This document shows positions 16,129 through 30,081 of a stretch of 64,000 bases of DNA, piece after piece. Each line of letters opens with the position of its first letter. Position 1 is the first letter of the stretch. A program made the position numbers and the translations under genes. This DNA is from Cerrena zonata. Lineage: Eukaryota; Basidiomycota; Agaricomycetes; Polyporales; Cerrenaceae. The stretch lies in assembly GCA_038087015.1 (NCBI GenBank), contig JASBNA010000012.1, forward strand, positions 806,001 through 870,000. Direction: 5' to 3'. The notes beneath the pieces are model-generated. The model was not told where the DNA came from. It was given only the letters and a program-made list of their open reading frames with translations, and searched no databases.

Positions 16129-18782
16129 ATGTCTATCCAATGTCAGTACGCAAACGACAGCGAGCTTTACCTCAGTGAAACTCACGTTCGTGATAGCGAA
16201 GCACTTTCTGAACACGGCCGAGTCGCTTGTTGTAGACTCCTTAGAAGGACTATGCACGTTGAACCCGCAGCTCTCTCTCGATAGCCAGAACAAAGGTGAT
16301 CTACACCGATCTAGGCGATAGTCTGATCATCTTCAACAATACCCTTTCTAGTGGTTTATTTATCATCCCGCGATCAGAGCAAGGTCGCTTTGATCTGCGG
16401 CGGTGGATCTGGACACGAACCTGCACATGCAGGTTTTGTAGGTGAGTCGATCGTTCGCCATCGTCGCCGACAATCTTGAACCAGGTACTCTCTTATCCAA
16501 GGCGAGGGCATACTTTCAGGTGAGTATATCTCTTGCATTTCACGGCATTTTTTTTGGCGAACGAGAACACTTCATAATTAGCTGCGGTATGTGGAAGCGT
16601 ATTCGCGTCCCCTAATTCGAGCCAAGTTCGTCGTGGCATCGATCTGGTCGAGAACGATAAAGGGTAGGTGCAGGTTAGAGCCGTTCATTGGTCCTATACA
16701 ACTTACATGAACCTAACAGCGTGGTGATCATCGTAAAGTGCGCATCGAACGTCCCTATATCTGACCAGCGGAGTCCCTTACCACTCCCGTCGCTGATCTA
16801 GGAATTATACCGGAGATGTTCTTAATTTCGGTCTAGCCAAGGAACAATATGCCGCTCTTCATCCTACCAAGGCGGACCGGGCCAAGTTCGTGATTGTCGG
16901 TGACGATGTCGCAGTCGGCAAGACCCAGGGCAAGATCGTAGGTCGACGGTGAGTTTCATGAGTACGATATCTCCCTCGGTCCGGCAAAGACCAACCGTAC
17001 CGCCGTCATGTATTATTGGGATATCAACTGACCGATGATACTATGCGTGTAGTGGTCTCGCCGGAACGGTCCTTGTGTACAAGATCGCCGGTGCTCTTGC
17101 ACAACAAGGTGCCAGCCTCGATGAGGTCTACGACATCTCTCAATGGGTTGCATCACGGATCGGCACGATTGGTGTAGGACTCGAACACTGTCATGTGAGT
17201 GCTTTCCTCTGGAGTTCCGTTTCACGGGTATTCATTTGATCCCTCCTTTCAACTCCTACCGTGCTTTCCTACGTTTGCTTCCATGTACTCGGCTCCGGTC
17301 AACTCTATTCTCTAATCTCCAACGCCCCACACCGCCTCGATGGAATTCCGTACAACTCAAAAATTTTCCGCAACCTTCTGACGTGCTCGACCGTCAATAT
17401 TCAATGATCTAGGTACCGGGGACAGCTTCTTCGGAATCACATCTCTCTCCTTCAGAGATCGAGATTGGCATGGGCATTCATAATGAACCGGGGAATCGTC
17501 GGGTCTCTCCTGTCCCTCCCCTGAGCGAGCTTATCCCTCAGCTCTTAGATCATCTACTCTCTACCAGTGACCCGGAGCGATCCTTCTTGCCATTCAAAGG
17601 AAAAGGAAATGGCGACAAAGTCGTTTTACTGGTCAACAACCTTGGGGGTACCAGTGAGCTTGAATTAGGTGCCATAGTGAAGGAAAGCGTCAAGGGCTTG
17701 AAAGACGCAGGCGTAGAAGTCGCGAGGGTCCTGTCCGGAACATTCATGGTAAATCCCCCAGATCCCATTCACATGTGAAACAACTCTAAAATTTTACTCA
17801 ACCTTTAGACGAGCTTAAACATGCCCGGTTTCTCACTGACCCTCCTTCTTCTCCCCCACTCATCTGACGTCAACGCACCAGACTCGGCCAAGATCCTCTC
17901 GCTTTTAGATGCTCCCGCCAATGCCCCTGGCTGGAAATGGTCTTCAGGACAAATTCCGTCTTCGGTTACCACTACCACGTCCTCAGCCACAGCTCCCGCT
18001 GCCGGCGGCATCCAAAGCGAAGGCGAGAAGTTGGTAGCTTCGGAGCCTACTGCGTTTATCAATGCCGTAAAGACTGCATGCAAAGCGCTGATCGACGAAG
18101 AACCGGAGATCACTCGTATGGACAACATTGCCGGTGACGGCGATTGTGGATTGACGTTGAAGGCTGGTGCTATAGGTTTGTTTGTCGGATCATGTACGTT
18201 CGTCGCTGAACGCGCGACTAATGTCTTCCATATTTAGCCGTATTGAAGGAGATTGAAGAAGGTCGCATTGCAGGCGGAGATGTTGTTGGCTCTGTTATAT
18301 CTGTCTCTAGGGTTGCAGAAGAACAAATGGGAGGAACAAGCGGAGCATTATATTCGTACGTTCGCATGTGATTTTCACCCTATCGTCTTTTAACGGCAAC
18401 CATTTGTAGGATCTTTTTCTCTGCCCTCGCTCAAGGTCTTCAAGCAAATCGTTCCCCTAACACGAACACTGTCGATGCAACTCTCTGGGCATTATCTGTC
18501 ACCTCTGCACTTCAAAAACTATACACCTACACCCGAGCTCGGCCTCCTTCACGTACTCTGGTCGACCCTCTCGATGCATTGGTCTCTAAACTCTCCTCCG
18601 CCGGTGCCGTCGACTTCACTGCAGCAGTTAGTGCCGCGGCTGACGCTGCCTTGAATACGAGGGATCTCGAAGCGAAGGCAGGAAGAAGTGCATATGTCGA
18701 GGGTGATAGGTTGAGGACAGAGAGAGTACCAGATCCCGGAGCTTGGGGTGTGAAGACCATTCTACAAGCTTTGTTGAAGTAA
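16129..18782 (+). CDS. DAK1: Dihydroxyacetone kinase (DAK1-DAK2 fusion, ATP-dependent)
   Basis: Phosphorylates dihydroxyacetone (and glyceraldehyde) with ATP in glycerol and DHA use and detoxification. I rebuild twelve exons: 16129-16141, 16197-16295, 16352-16441, 16502-16519, 16582-16663, 16720-16737, 16802-16948, 17053-17194, 17413-17748, 17809-18175, 18238-18355 and 18410-18782. They sum to 601 codons, about the usual family length. The K domain shows [35 protein letters not shown] and [11 protein letters not shown], whose His (GLEH) binds the substrate covalently. The L domain shows [12 protein letters not shown] (ATP/Mg-binding Asp), MGGTSGALY and PGAWGV. Exons 4 and 6 are only 18 bases each. 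The small first exon (MSIQ) is supported because it joins in frame to [19 protein letters not shown]. No frame breaks. Confidence 0.94.
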
Positions 18783-21700
18783 ATCGTGTGAGTGCCAACT
18801 TGAAAGAATTGTATTTTCATCGCTCTATACTCCGTCCTGTATAACTAGAAATCACCGTGTACAAATACGTTTGAAATGTCTGAATGCAATATCCGTCGGG
18901 TTTTCCAACCTCAACGCGGTACATGTTACGGACCTTAGAAAGAAGCACCAGCATCCTTTCCATGGAGACGTCCATACGATTCCCCGCATCGTTCAAGCTG
19001 TAAACCCTTAGACTCGGAACATGCGGGGAAGTGTGGGGGTGGCTTCTTCATCATCCGATGCAACAGGATGCAACCAACAGCTTATCCTAGCCTATCGCCC
19101 CACTTTCCTCTGTTCCCCTTTCCCCAAAATCGCCCCAGACATCCCCGCATCCCCTCATCGTCATTATTTTATCGCCGTATCCAACAGGACCCGATGTGAC
19201 ATCAAGCCACGAACCCCATTGAGGAATCATTTTCTTTCTTGTTCCCATCGCCCGCCCACCTCCACAGCCAATCCCCGTAGAGAGCACACCGGACCTCTTT
19301 TCACAAGCGCGAAAGCACATGTACCTGGAAATACCTTAATGAGCACGATCGCTGTTGAAAACCAGCCGCATGTTCTGCAAAAGGTAACACCGACAGCCCG
19401 ACCCGTCGCAGCCTTCTGGCCAACATATTTGCCCACAGTGATTTCTATGATCGTCCAGTAACCAGTTAGCATTCAAGAATCCCAGCTTACGCTCCCCAGG
19501 TTTCACAGGTATCTCCACATCGGCACCCGAGAGAGAAGCCTTGGGGGTAGACTTGGAATCTGGAGAGATTAGGGATGTAAGCATGTACGCGTGTTCATGT
19601 GTTAAAATGGGTTGCCCTGCCTTGATCCAAGACAACGGATCCAGGTGCTTTCGATCACTCGGTGTTCTTTCTCGAGTTTCCTTCGGACGCGAGAATCATT
19701 CTAGCTGGACGCTTCTCCTGCGCTGGCAATATACTTACCAGCTTTCGGTGACGCATCATGCTGACATACTTTGGACTGGCGTACGCACTCATCATTAAGC
19801 AGCTGGACACCTGGACGGGCTCTCCGTTACTAAGTACCCGGCATCTTTCCACCTCCTTTGGGCTCGCACAATTACACATACATAGCTTCCAGGGCCTTTC
19901 AGGGGCGGGAAGGTGAGTGTGAAAGTGGAAAGGACGCCACTGAGAGGCGGGGCGACATCATGCGGAGGGGATAATGCCTTTTGCCTACGAGTCGGCCGAT
20001 GCGGGGGTGTGCGGGGATTGCCAATGAGGGCGGGGAAGGAGAGTCAAGGTATGTACCATAGGCTGAACGGTGTTTGGATGTTGTACAGGAGGTTAATCTC
20101 TCATAAACTTTGCTTATTTCTACGATGATTCGATCTTCGAAGTCAGTCTGATAACTATACGTAGATGGGAATGCGCAAACCTTCAACAATGAACGCGTCG
20201 GTGAGTTATATATAACCTTCAATACAGACTTCAAAGACGTACATGTCGTACATGACAGCTGCCCCGACAATCACTTTAGCTTTCCCGCGTGATGCCGACC
20301 CAATACCAGTACTTACGCTTTTAAAAATGGACTTGAGGTCGTATTTGCAACGTTCGTCGTCTTCTTATTCACAACAGCATATGGATCCCTCGTCGCATGA
20401 TGCCAACGCAGACCGGCGAATGATTGGTCGGTGGGTATACACCGTCTTCTATAGTCAACCCTGCACGTCACAGTTTAAGTTTGAACCCATCCTCCGCATT
20501 GCGTAATAGCATCGCTCATTTTACGCGTGCAGGTTCGATGTCTGTCGGATGATATATGATATATAGATAAGTGGTACGTGTGTGATGATAGGTGAACTGA
20601 CCCCGTCCCACCCTCAGAAGTCCTGGCCAGGTCTTCTAGTATCAACCTTCTGTCGTGGATGCACATGGAAACGCAGCCTTGCACAAACACACCTCTCACG
20701 CGGAGACGAAATTGAATTGCAAAAAAGTGCCACCCACTCAAGTACTATACCCTCGTTGAGTGGGATGGTTCGATCATTCGATAGGCGTAGGCTGGAATTG
20801 GCAAGTGCGATTCCTCTCAAATCTAAAGTTACCCCGATTGGATTCAAGTGGTGGTTTTGTGAAGGTTTTGACACGCACCGCCCATCGTCCATTTTCAAGC
20901 AATCATTACTCTAACTATCCCTGAGGACCCTGAAGTAATCCCACCTGTAATATCGATCCGAGATACTACCAAAGCACATAGATACGTGGAGAAGCTTTGA
21001 TGACTTTACGCATATAGCAACTCCAAGTAACACTAACAGGTGAAAAACCGAAAAGATCTAGACCCGCCGACCATTTGAACGGCCGACCCGGGACAATCGA
21101 TGCAAATGCACACAACCTCCAACCTAAACCTAGTTCGCCCGACTAGGCCTTGCGGTCCATACCATGGGTCTGGCCAATGATCAATCGGACTCTCCAGCCC
21201 AACCTGGCAGATCCGCATGTTGGAAACGAAAAATGTTTCGAACGAACCTTACACCCGCCAAGCCTCCATAACTTTATGGGTTTGAGTTTGAGGGACCAGG
21301 TGATATGCTCAATGAAGGAACGAGTCTAAAACCCTATGCTTCAACAAATTACCACCTCTCCAATAATTGTCTGATTCGCGATTCATACCATGTCGCCCTG
21401 AATCACCTGGTACGAAAACCCCTCATCATCAATTTTTGTTTCGACTCCGAGCCATTATTTGTTGTTTTTTTACACAATGCATGACCAATGCAATGTTTGA
21501 GAGCGAGCGAGTGAGAAAACTGCGACTTGCGAGGAGGATCGGATGTGCCTGATTCCTCACTAGCTCTTTCCGGCGGCGAAGAAGACCTTTCTCGTATTCT
21601 CACGCGTTTCGCTCACCATTCAGGTTCGCGGGTAGTCGGAGTCTGATTCTCACCTCGGTTCCCCAACCAAAGTCAGCAACTCGAAAGACTAACTCATACA

Positions 21701-23692
21701 TCCATACATATCGGGTCTCTGACAGACATCTTTCAAGATCCATTCCCCTACCGAATAACATGGTCAAGTCCCGTTCCGTATATGCACAGGATTCAGAAGA
21801 TGGCCTTATTGTCGTTGAAGAAAAACCAGATATACATAGCCCATCATTCACTGGCAAGATTGAATCTAGGTCCGGTCTATATATACCCAGAACGGAGCGC
21901 GATTTTTAACAGTTGAACGTGCTGTACCAAGTGCTATCGGGCGTCGACGCCCGGTACGTTAAGTTGGATAGATCTGACAGGTCGGAACGCGGGCTCGCTG
22001 AGTTGTTAGAAATCCCCTCCCACTTATCAGTATCAGTGAGAGAATTACCCCCATTTCTACATTATCATACGAAGAGATAAGTTGGACGTCAGAGGGAATC
22101 ACAAGCCTAACTAAGGCTCGGCATTAAATAGAAATGACAGAATGATGATCATTGTGAGAGGATGGTTGTCATTGGTAGACATAAGGATATTTTGAGTAGA
22201 TCGAGTTGAAAAGGGCAACTTCACTCGTCTGGGGTTTAACGACTGATACGATCCCGCTGGAAGTAAACGACGATCACATTCTCTCCTTTTCTAACCTCAA
22301 TTACTTGTCCCCGTGCATCATCGTCATTAAACGCAAGCGGCGAAGCGAGCAGGAACATCACCATCTCGAAGATGTATTAGGGAGATTTCAAAGGGAGGTA
22401 CCAAAACGGTCCACACCACCCAATCGATTTCTTCTACAGTAACATATGTATGTTACCACTGTCAATTCAATTGGTTGACATTATTCAAAAAACACAGAGC
22501 AACGCTCAGATTGGATTAGTCCAGCGTTTCGCCTAGATTTGATTTTTTTCACAAGTTTCAGAGCACATGCGGGGAGTCGGATGTGGGGGGATGAAAAACA
22601 AGCGGGGAGCGCCGGCAAGCGACGCCCGTGGGACAATTGTGCTTGTTACCGGCTTAGCTCCGATCACTCCCAAGCAGCAGAAACAATATTGGCCGCTTCA
22701 AATTGCAGCCTCGTCAGACTTTGTACTTGCACGTCTCTGGCTATTCTACGAGCATTTGACTCGCTGCATCGAACGCGTTTCATGGATGGAGTAAATATGG
22801 ATGAATGAGGGGGAAAGTGAGATGTAATTAAGGAGGGGAACGCGGGGGCGGGGGACAAATGATCGAGGCAGAAGAATTTTGTCGAGCAGTGGAACCGAAA
22901 GTCGGGGAACGAGTTTGAAAAGGGCGGCATGCACGCGGGTCAACGATGAGCAGTGTCGCAAGAATTCTTTTGGACAGTGTCCAGAGCTCGCTGCACAGGG
23001 GGACAATTTGCGCTGTAATTGCATTCGTTGTCGCTGTTGGGGATGGTCAGAAGGGCGATGCGGAGCCGTGGCCACGGGGAGAGAAGATGCGAGGGAATTC
23101 ATGAGAGTGAGTGGTTTCACGCTTGCTGTTGGGGAGAGACGTTCAAGATTCGAAGATCACAAGAGAGGCTTGGTGATTTCAGGAAACTGTCGTGATTATA
23201 GGTTGATTGACCGCGAGAAACGGGATCAGGTGTGCGAACTGCAGCACCAGCACGATACTAACCCCTGCTTGTAGGCATAGTGCTACTACGAAGACTGACG
23301 ATGGCAAGACACTGCGTTTGCTTCTCCTTCGCTGGGCGGATGAGCCCCGGTGGAGGCGAAAAACGAGGCACAGCTTGGGGGATTTGTTGCGTGCCTGGGG
23401 GAGATCTCCGATGCAGCTGGTCCTCATTCAGGCTCATTGAGGATGCCCACATGGTGGGTTGGATGCGAAAAAGATCTGGAAAAACAGACGAGTTCGGATC
23501 CTGGGCCCCGACATCTCGAGCGAGACTCGTGCCTCCAATCCAAGCAACCGCCCTTCCCCCGCCCATCACCAGGATTGGTATAAAACCTGCCCTCTTCCCC
23601 GCCCCCAGACTCTCTCCTTGCGGTTCTTTCCCCCACATCGCTTACCCCACCTCGTCCCCCTACTCCGTCCTCGCTAGGCCAAGTTCTTCACA
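18783..23692. promoter_or_regulatory. 4.9 kb non-coding stretch with CreA/Mig1-type GC boxes
   Basis: No ORF here has a recognisable domain or splice logic, including the 146-codon ORF at 19021. GC-box matches to the CreA/Mig1 consensus SYGGRG (GCGGGG or GTGGGG, either strand) occur near 18981, 19023, 19033 and 19143. They are densest near the transporter: about 22569, 22581, 22602, 22841-22853, 23557 and 23600. The last is close to the TATA box. This suggests glucose-dependent control of the downstream hexose transporter. Function is inferred from the motif only. Confidence 0.45.
23579..23585 (+). promoter_or_regulatory. TATA box of the hexose transporter
   Basis: TATAAAA sits 108 bases before the start codon at 23693. 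It is followed by a pyrimidine-rich leader (23590-23690) that is typical of highly expressed basidiomycete genes. Confidence 0.7.
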
Positions 23693-25531
23693 ATGGCAGG
23701 TGGTGCAGTAGTATCCGGCAGCGGCGTTGGTGCCAATGCCCCTAAGAGCAAACTCGCTGGTATCCTCATGGTATCGTTCGCCGCGTTTGGTGGTATCCTC
23801 TTCGGTTATGATACCGGTACCATCGCTGGTATCACCGCAATGAAGGATTGGCTTCGTCTCATGGGCAAGCCAACTGACGACCTCGTCACTCACCCTACCG
23901 GTTACATGATCACGTCCTCCCAACAGTCCCTCGTCACTTCCATCCTCTCCGCTGGTACTTTCTTCGGTAAGCATGGTCATCTTTTCTATCGTATTGTCTG
24001 ATACTGATACACTTCTATTCTCTAGGTGCTCTCCTCGGTTCCCCCCTTGCTGATCGCTTTGGTCGTCGCGGTGGTATCTTCATCGCATGTTTGGTCTTCT
24101 GCTTCGGTGTCGCAATGCAAACCGGTTGCCATACCTTTGCCGTCTTCGTCGTCGGTCGTGTTTTCGCTGGTCTCGGTGTCGGTATCGTCTCGACATGTAT
24201 CCCCATGTACCTCTCCGAATGTTCGCCCAAATGGATTCGTGGTGCCGTTGTCTCAGGATACCAATGGGCCATCACCATCGGTCTCTTGCTCGCTTCGGTT
24301 ATCAACAACGCTACCCAGCACCGTGATGACCATTCCTCATGGCGTATTCCCACCGCTGTCCAGCTCGTTTGGGCTTTCATTCTCTCAGCTGGTATGCTCT
24401 ACCTTCCCGAGGTTAGTTGAATTGATCGCATCAATCAAACTTCGTCTTTACTCATTACAAATTTCCTCTGTAGTCCCCTCGTTTCCTAGTCATGAAGGGA
24501 CGACATGAAGAGGCTGCCAAGGGTCTCGGTCGTTTGACTTCCCTCCCTGCGGATGACCCTGAGGTCCAACTCGAGTTGCACGACATCCAAGCCGCTTTGA
24601 AGGAGGAACAAGACCTCGGCGAGAGCTCTTACCTCGACTGCTTCAGGCCATCGCACAACAAGCTCATGTTCCGTACTCTCACTGGTATCTTCATCCAGGG
24701 ATGGCAACAACTGACCGGTATTAACTTCATCTTCTATTGTACGTCATTCTATTTTTATCTTCCCCATCTTCCCCGCAACTGACAGCATCCTCGCGTAGAC
24801 GGTACATCCTTCTTCCAGAACTCTGGTATCAAAGATCCCTTCCTCATCTCCGTCGCCACCAACATCGTCAACGTGTTTACTACCATTCCTGGAATGTGGG
24901 GTGTCGAGAGGTTCGGTCGTCGTACTCTCCTCATCTGGGGTGCCGCATGGATGTGCATGTGCGAGTTCCTCGTCGCTATCATCGGTGTCACCATCTCCGT
25001 CCAGAATCAATCCGGTCAAAAGGCTCTCGTCGCCCTCGTCTGCCTTTACATTGCCGGTTTCGCCTCCACCTGGGGTCCCATTGCTTGGGTCATCACCGGT
25101 GAAATCTTCCCCCTCAATGTCCGTGCCAAGGCCATGTCCCTCTCCGTTGCCTCTAACTGGCTCTGGAACTTCGGTATCGGATACGCTACCCCCTACCTCG
25201 TCAACACCGGCCCCGGAAACGCAGGTCTCGGTGTCAAGGTCTTCTTCCTTTGGGGATCCACTTGCTTGTGCTGTGTTATCTTTGCCTTCTTCTGTGTCCC
25301 CGAGGTTCGTCTTCTTATCTTCTATATAACCTTAATTCATCATATTGACTTTTCGATTGCCTTTTTCAGACCAAGGGTCTTTCGCTGGAACAGATCGATC
25401 TCCTCTACCAGAACACCACTCCCCTTACCGCCGCCAAGTACCGTCGGGAACTCCTCGCCAACGACATCCACGTCGGCGACGTTTCCGGCAAGGTCCACAC
25501 CGACGACAAGGCGTCGGACGAGAAGGTCTAA
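23693..25531 (+). CDS. Hexose/monosaccharide transporter (MFS sugar porter family)
   Basis: Plasma-membrane sugar uptake carrier with twelve predicted membrane helices. Exons 23693-23966, 24026-24411, 24474-24738, 24799-25304 and 25370-25531 give 531 codons, the normal length for fungal Hxt-like proteins. Signature motifs in order: GILFGYDTGTIAGI in helix 1, GALLGSPLADRFGRRGG after helix 2, VGRVFAGLGVGIVSTCIPMY and SECSPKWIRG, PESPRFLVMKGR before the central loop, GWQQLTGINFIFYYG in helix 7, WGVERFGRRTLL, and PETKGLSLEQID after helix 12. The Pro-Glu/Thr-Lys-Gly motif is split by the last intron. Codon use is strongly C-biased, as in abundant proteins. Upstream GC boxes suggest carbon-source control. 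The sugar preference cannot be read from the sequence. Confidence 0.95.
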
Positions 25532-28500
25532 AAAGCCTCCTCCCACTCTTCCCCCCTTTCCCCCCCTCTATCTCTCAGGTTGGATGCAAAGTGTGGTAGT
25601 CCTGTTACTAACTTAGCACGACAAAATCGTTGATGATGCTCTCGTCTCGCCTAATGTTTTCCTTAGCTTTACATCTTTATATGATACCTCACGACAAACA
25701 ACGATGGTTTTCCTCAATCCCCCTCACCCCGACCCCAACAAACACTTCTCCACATGCATTTGTGTTTTAGTAGTGCTTTACTTGCAGTGTGTACGATTAC
25801 GATGATGGTTTTTTTTTTAGCTTTTTTCATCGAGATGTTTTTTTTTTGATAGTGTACTCCGCTTTTTGGTTCCCTCTTTGTACCTCGTTGGTCTAATGGA
25901 ATCATACTTTAGGACGTCTCTTGCATTGGTGTGAAGTTTGAATAGTGTGATTGCAGTGGAATGAATCAAGACAGCTCTTCAAGGATTCTTGACTTGCAAG
26001 AATGTTGGCTGTCTTTATCTCATCATTCTACGTAGAACCTAGAAGACAACATCGTGCAAACCTCCCCGGATCCCAGAACTACCCCTATCATCATATGAGA
26101 CAGATTCGAATACGTATGTACTTCCTTCAAATTCGCTTCAGTAATTCGCAACGAACAACTTCATTATCGGAAATAACAACACTCGGTACCGACGCGCGTT
26201 ACCAAACAAACATCCTCACCAATGTTCTGGTTTCCTCTTGTACGTACGTACGTTATCCAAGGGTTCTTACCCGCGACGGGGTCTCAGAATTTCAGATCTG
26301 CACGAGGACGGACGTAAAGAACGGTTAAGAATAAGAACGCGCCCAACATGGAATGGAAGCCACAAAGCGAAAGAGGGGATTTAAGCTTTTTCAGGTCCAA
26401 ATCCTATTGAGATCCGAGGAACGTGGAATTGAATTGAGTAATTATAGTGACCCAAGAGAGGGTTCCGGAGCTGGGAGGTGTGTTTGGTCGTTTATGGGGT
26501 TCGGATCAATGGGGTGTCTTCTGAGGCCCGAGGCTTGAAGCTTGAAGTTTGAAGCTTGAGGGAGGTCGGGAGGTGACGACGTCTAAGAAAGAATGACAAT
26601 GGGTTGGTGGGTGGGATCTGATCTGCATCATGACGCAAGTCCATGCAACTATAGGTGGCTTAAACTTGGCAAGAGTATGAGATGCAATTTCAGGAATAGT
26701 CGGGGTCTTTTGGAACCTAGACGAGTAACCGAATCAATGAAGAGATCAAACTGTTGGCCTACCTAGCTTTTGACAGCAGTGATTAGTGATTTCGAGGTGG
26801 ACCATAGTTGAGTGTGTAGGTCCATATTTGAGTTTCAGCATCGTAAATAGAAGTTTTAAACTTATTAGGATATGGCATTACTAGGTTGGGCACTCGGACG
26901 CACTTCCGACGAAGACCCCAGTAAGCTTCTTTTGAAGTAATAGGTGCCTAAATGGGACACGTCTCCACCGGGATCCACGTTCTGTTGTCCAATAGGCTCA
27001 ATGAATATACGAGGGGTTCTGTTCGGCAATAATGACAGATGTTGGAGAGATCCTGGTAGAACTTCATCCAGTAGTGAGAGTATTGCCTGAGTGGTTTTAC
27101 AACGCGACTTAACTCCGCACGGTTGCGAGTTCGCCCAGCTCGCTAAAGGACCGGAAATGGTGAGCTCCACGATGACAACATATCGAGTAGCACAACGGCG
27201 AGTCCTTGGTACGTCGTAAACCCAGACGATAAGCACAACGCCGTACAGTTTAGCCAGGACGCAGACCAATAGCGAAAGCCATACGGCTCCGGAATCAAGT
27301 CTTGAGAATAGTTTTATGACGAAGATATGCCAAGTCGAGTTTTTGTCCTAGATAGGAGATAACACCGTTCATGAACAGTGTTTATCAAAGAGAAAGCCCA
27401 CGCTCAAATAAGGGCCAATGGGAGTTCCTAGAATACGACCAAGTATCTCACCAGAAAATGAGACTGAGCACAGCAATGGTCCGAAGTCGAACTTCGTATC
27501 TTGTTGCATGAGGGTAGTATTAGGCCGGTAAAACTTGTACCAGTGCTGGTAGAAAGTTAACTACAGTTGTTTTGCTTTATTATCCTCGAGCTGGAGTCTG
27601 AGAATATAAGATCCTGCACAGTGTCCGAGGAAATGGTAAACGATGATACTTGAATATTGAGGATTGCAAGATGTGAGTTCATACGGAGCATATTAGCTGT
27701 AATAGATCTAGCAAAACAATACACTCCAGTCATGTTACCAGTTCCAATGAACCTAATCTTAAATGACATAACCTTCGTATAAATTCTAGGCCGACTGATA
27801 AAAGGCTACGTTTAGGTGCTTGGCTTTTCATCTTATTTCCGAGCCCAACCCGAGTCCTGCTACATCGATGTGAAACGGGGTACAACGAAAGTCGAAGCCT
27901 CGTTGCGAGGTTGAGGTCCAAGGTTGTCGCCAAAGTCTTTGAGGCAGAATGATCATCTGTGATCAAGGAAAATGCCTTTCAGCCAAGATTTGCGACATCA
28001 TTGGAACCTTGAGGTACAATTTCGAAGGAGGTGCAAGAAGATGAGAGCAAGGTGTAAACCAATAGCCGGAGTTTGGTGTCGGGTGGAGTTTAGATGTCAC
28101 GGACTTGGTGACCAAAAGCGGAGTTGGCGATTTTTCTAGGTGTTCGCCACTTTCCTCCGCCCATGCCTCATCTCGTTCAAACTACAAAGTCTTGTCCTCC
28201 TACATAAGTATCCCGAGCCTCCAGAAAACTCGTCAATTAGGAAGCCCCTCTTCCATAATCTTGTCATCCACATCTCGAATGGTCGTAAGGCTTGCCAAGT
28301 TTGCCACAATTCTTGACTTTTTGCCTCTCATCTTTGCATCCAAAATTCGAATAACCTCAATTGTATTTAGATTCGGCATAGCTCTCCGAAGTTTCGCATG
28401 TAGTGGGGGTAAAATAACATATTGATACCCATCCTCCGTACGAAGACACGAATCGCGGATATCAAGTCAAATGGTCCAAAGTCGGCTGGTGCAGGTACAA

Positions 28501-30081
28501 CAAGACTTCTGTTAGACGGCGCAACATGTTCTTACCCTCCCTGTCGAGGTGACAAATGCCTACGTCGATATTTTGAAGTTATAGAGTAAGTGAGCAATTT
28601 TTGTCGGCGTGCCATCTTGGCATGCAAGTATGGTAACCCAGAACGAGCAAGGAGTCTACACGTTGCAGCTCTTAGCTTTACAGGATATACCATCCTCCAT
28701 TTCGATTATCCAAAGAGTCAATCCTAGTGGTGGATAGTATGCCCCTCTGGTTCATCCATGGAGATTTCGCAGCGTCCGCTGCACTCAGGTTGTTGAATCT
28801 ACTTCAACCACCTTTTAATCCTTCGTACATTTTACAAGGATTCCAGCCTGCAATGCATATGATTGGGGTGGTTGTATTTTACAGACGAGGTGTTCCAGCC
28901 ATTGAGCTCGCGAGCTCATTAGGATGGTTCAGACGTTATGCACTTCACACGTCTTAATTTAATCCTATTGGCTTCGAAATGATTTCTCCTGTTATTGCAT
29001 GTACTATTAGGTGACGCACTTCGTCTCCTGTGTTATCACAGCACAAGTTTGTGTTACGGAAAGTTGTTACCGTCACATTCGTTACAAATGTCACATCGTC
29101 ACGACGCTCGTCACACTTGTAAACGAACGTGGTGTCGAAGTCACATCTTACGACGTGCAGCTTCGTAGGCATATCAACGAAGGTAGTGAATACGCACAGG
29201 TCATGCTAGTGCTGTGTACGCACTCCAGCTCTAGGAACCGAAGGGTGGTCGTAAAGCCTTCGCGAAAGGCATCCGTCTCGACGCGCAACGTGCACTGGTC
29301 TCCGAGTCGGAGCCTGGAGAATCCAGATAGGACGATTGTTTGGTGGTTCAGACCAATATCAGCCGGAAGATCTGGAACTTGAAGACATCTTGCCTAAAAA
29401 CTGTCATTTGTGATTGGTTCGAAGAATAAAAGGCTTACAAGAAATCCCTTTTGGTAATACTTGTATTATCATGCAGGATGTTGAACATATACCACAGGTA
29501 TTAGCACCCTGTGTATGGCTGGGCTCTGGATGTCCGAGTTCTTCAGCACGAGTGAATTCGCCCTGCAATAATATGGGGAGATGTTGGAGGATGGGCCTGT
29601 AATCTTGGGGTTCGTGATCCCAGAGAATTCCCGAGTAATGGCACGCGAACAATACCCTCGTTAATAACAATTCCTAATGATAGACCACCGAGATGAACTG
29701 CGCCGTTGGATTTGCTTGGCTGTTTGTACGGAGTGAGGTTGTTCAAGCTGCAGGAAGAATATGTCGGATACGAAGTCGTTTTCCAACGGTCTAGGACTGG
29801 CATCCTCAGCTTGTTGCCTCGACCCGATCCGTTAATGTGTGCCCTTGTTGCTCATTAAGGGAAGAGTCTTGATGATAACTGCAGGGGTTAGCGGGGTAAT
29901 TACCCACGGGATAGTGGAGGACGTCAGCCATAGTTCGGTTTGTCGCTTGCCTAACATCGGTAGTCAACGACCCCCCAAAGTCCTGCTCTTCTCGCACTAT
30001 AAAAATGGTCGCGAACCACCCTTGTTTCTTTTCTCTCTCTTCATCGACATCGCCGTCCGAACACCCCCTACGACGCGAGAC
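25532..30081. other. Gene-poor region between the transporter and family copy B
   Basis: The transporter 3' end is followed by two T-runs (25808-25849) that may lie in or just past the 3' UTR. A short TTGAAGC-type repeat occurs at 26531-26560. A GTCAC motif cluster at 29050-29150 belongs to the copy B module. ORFs of up to 134 codons show no known domain and no paralogue. The rest looks like old degenerate DNA. Confidence 0.4.
29050..29150. repeat. GTCAC motif cluster upstream of copy B
   Basis: Several GTCAC/GTGAC pentamers in both orientations, often as CGTCAC or TGTCACA, mixed with TTCGTTAC- and GTAAACGAACG-type blocks. The cluster ends about 930 bases before the copy B start. Equivalent clusters precede copies A, C and D at similar distances. 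Confidence 0.55.

Noticed and set aside
19021..19461. 146-codon ORF in the DAK-transporter gap
   Set aside because: No domain, no splice partner and low-complexity Pro/Ser/Thr composition. It lies among GC boxes.
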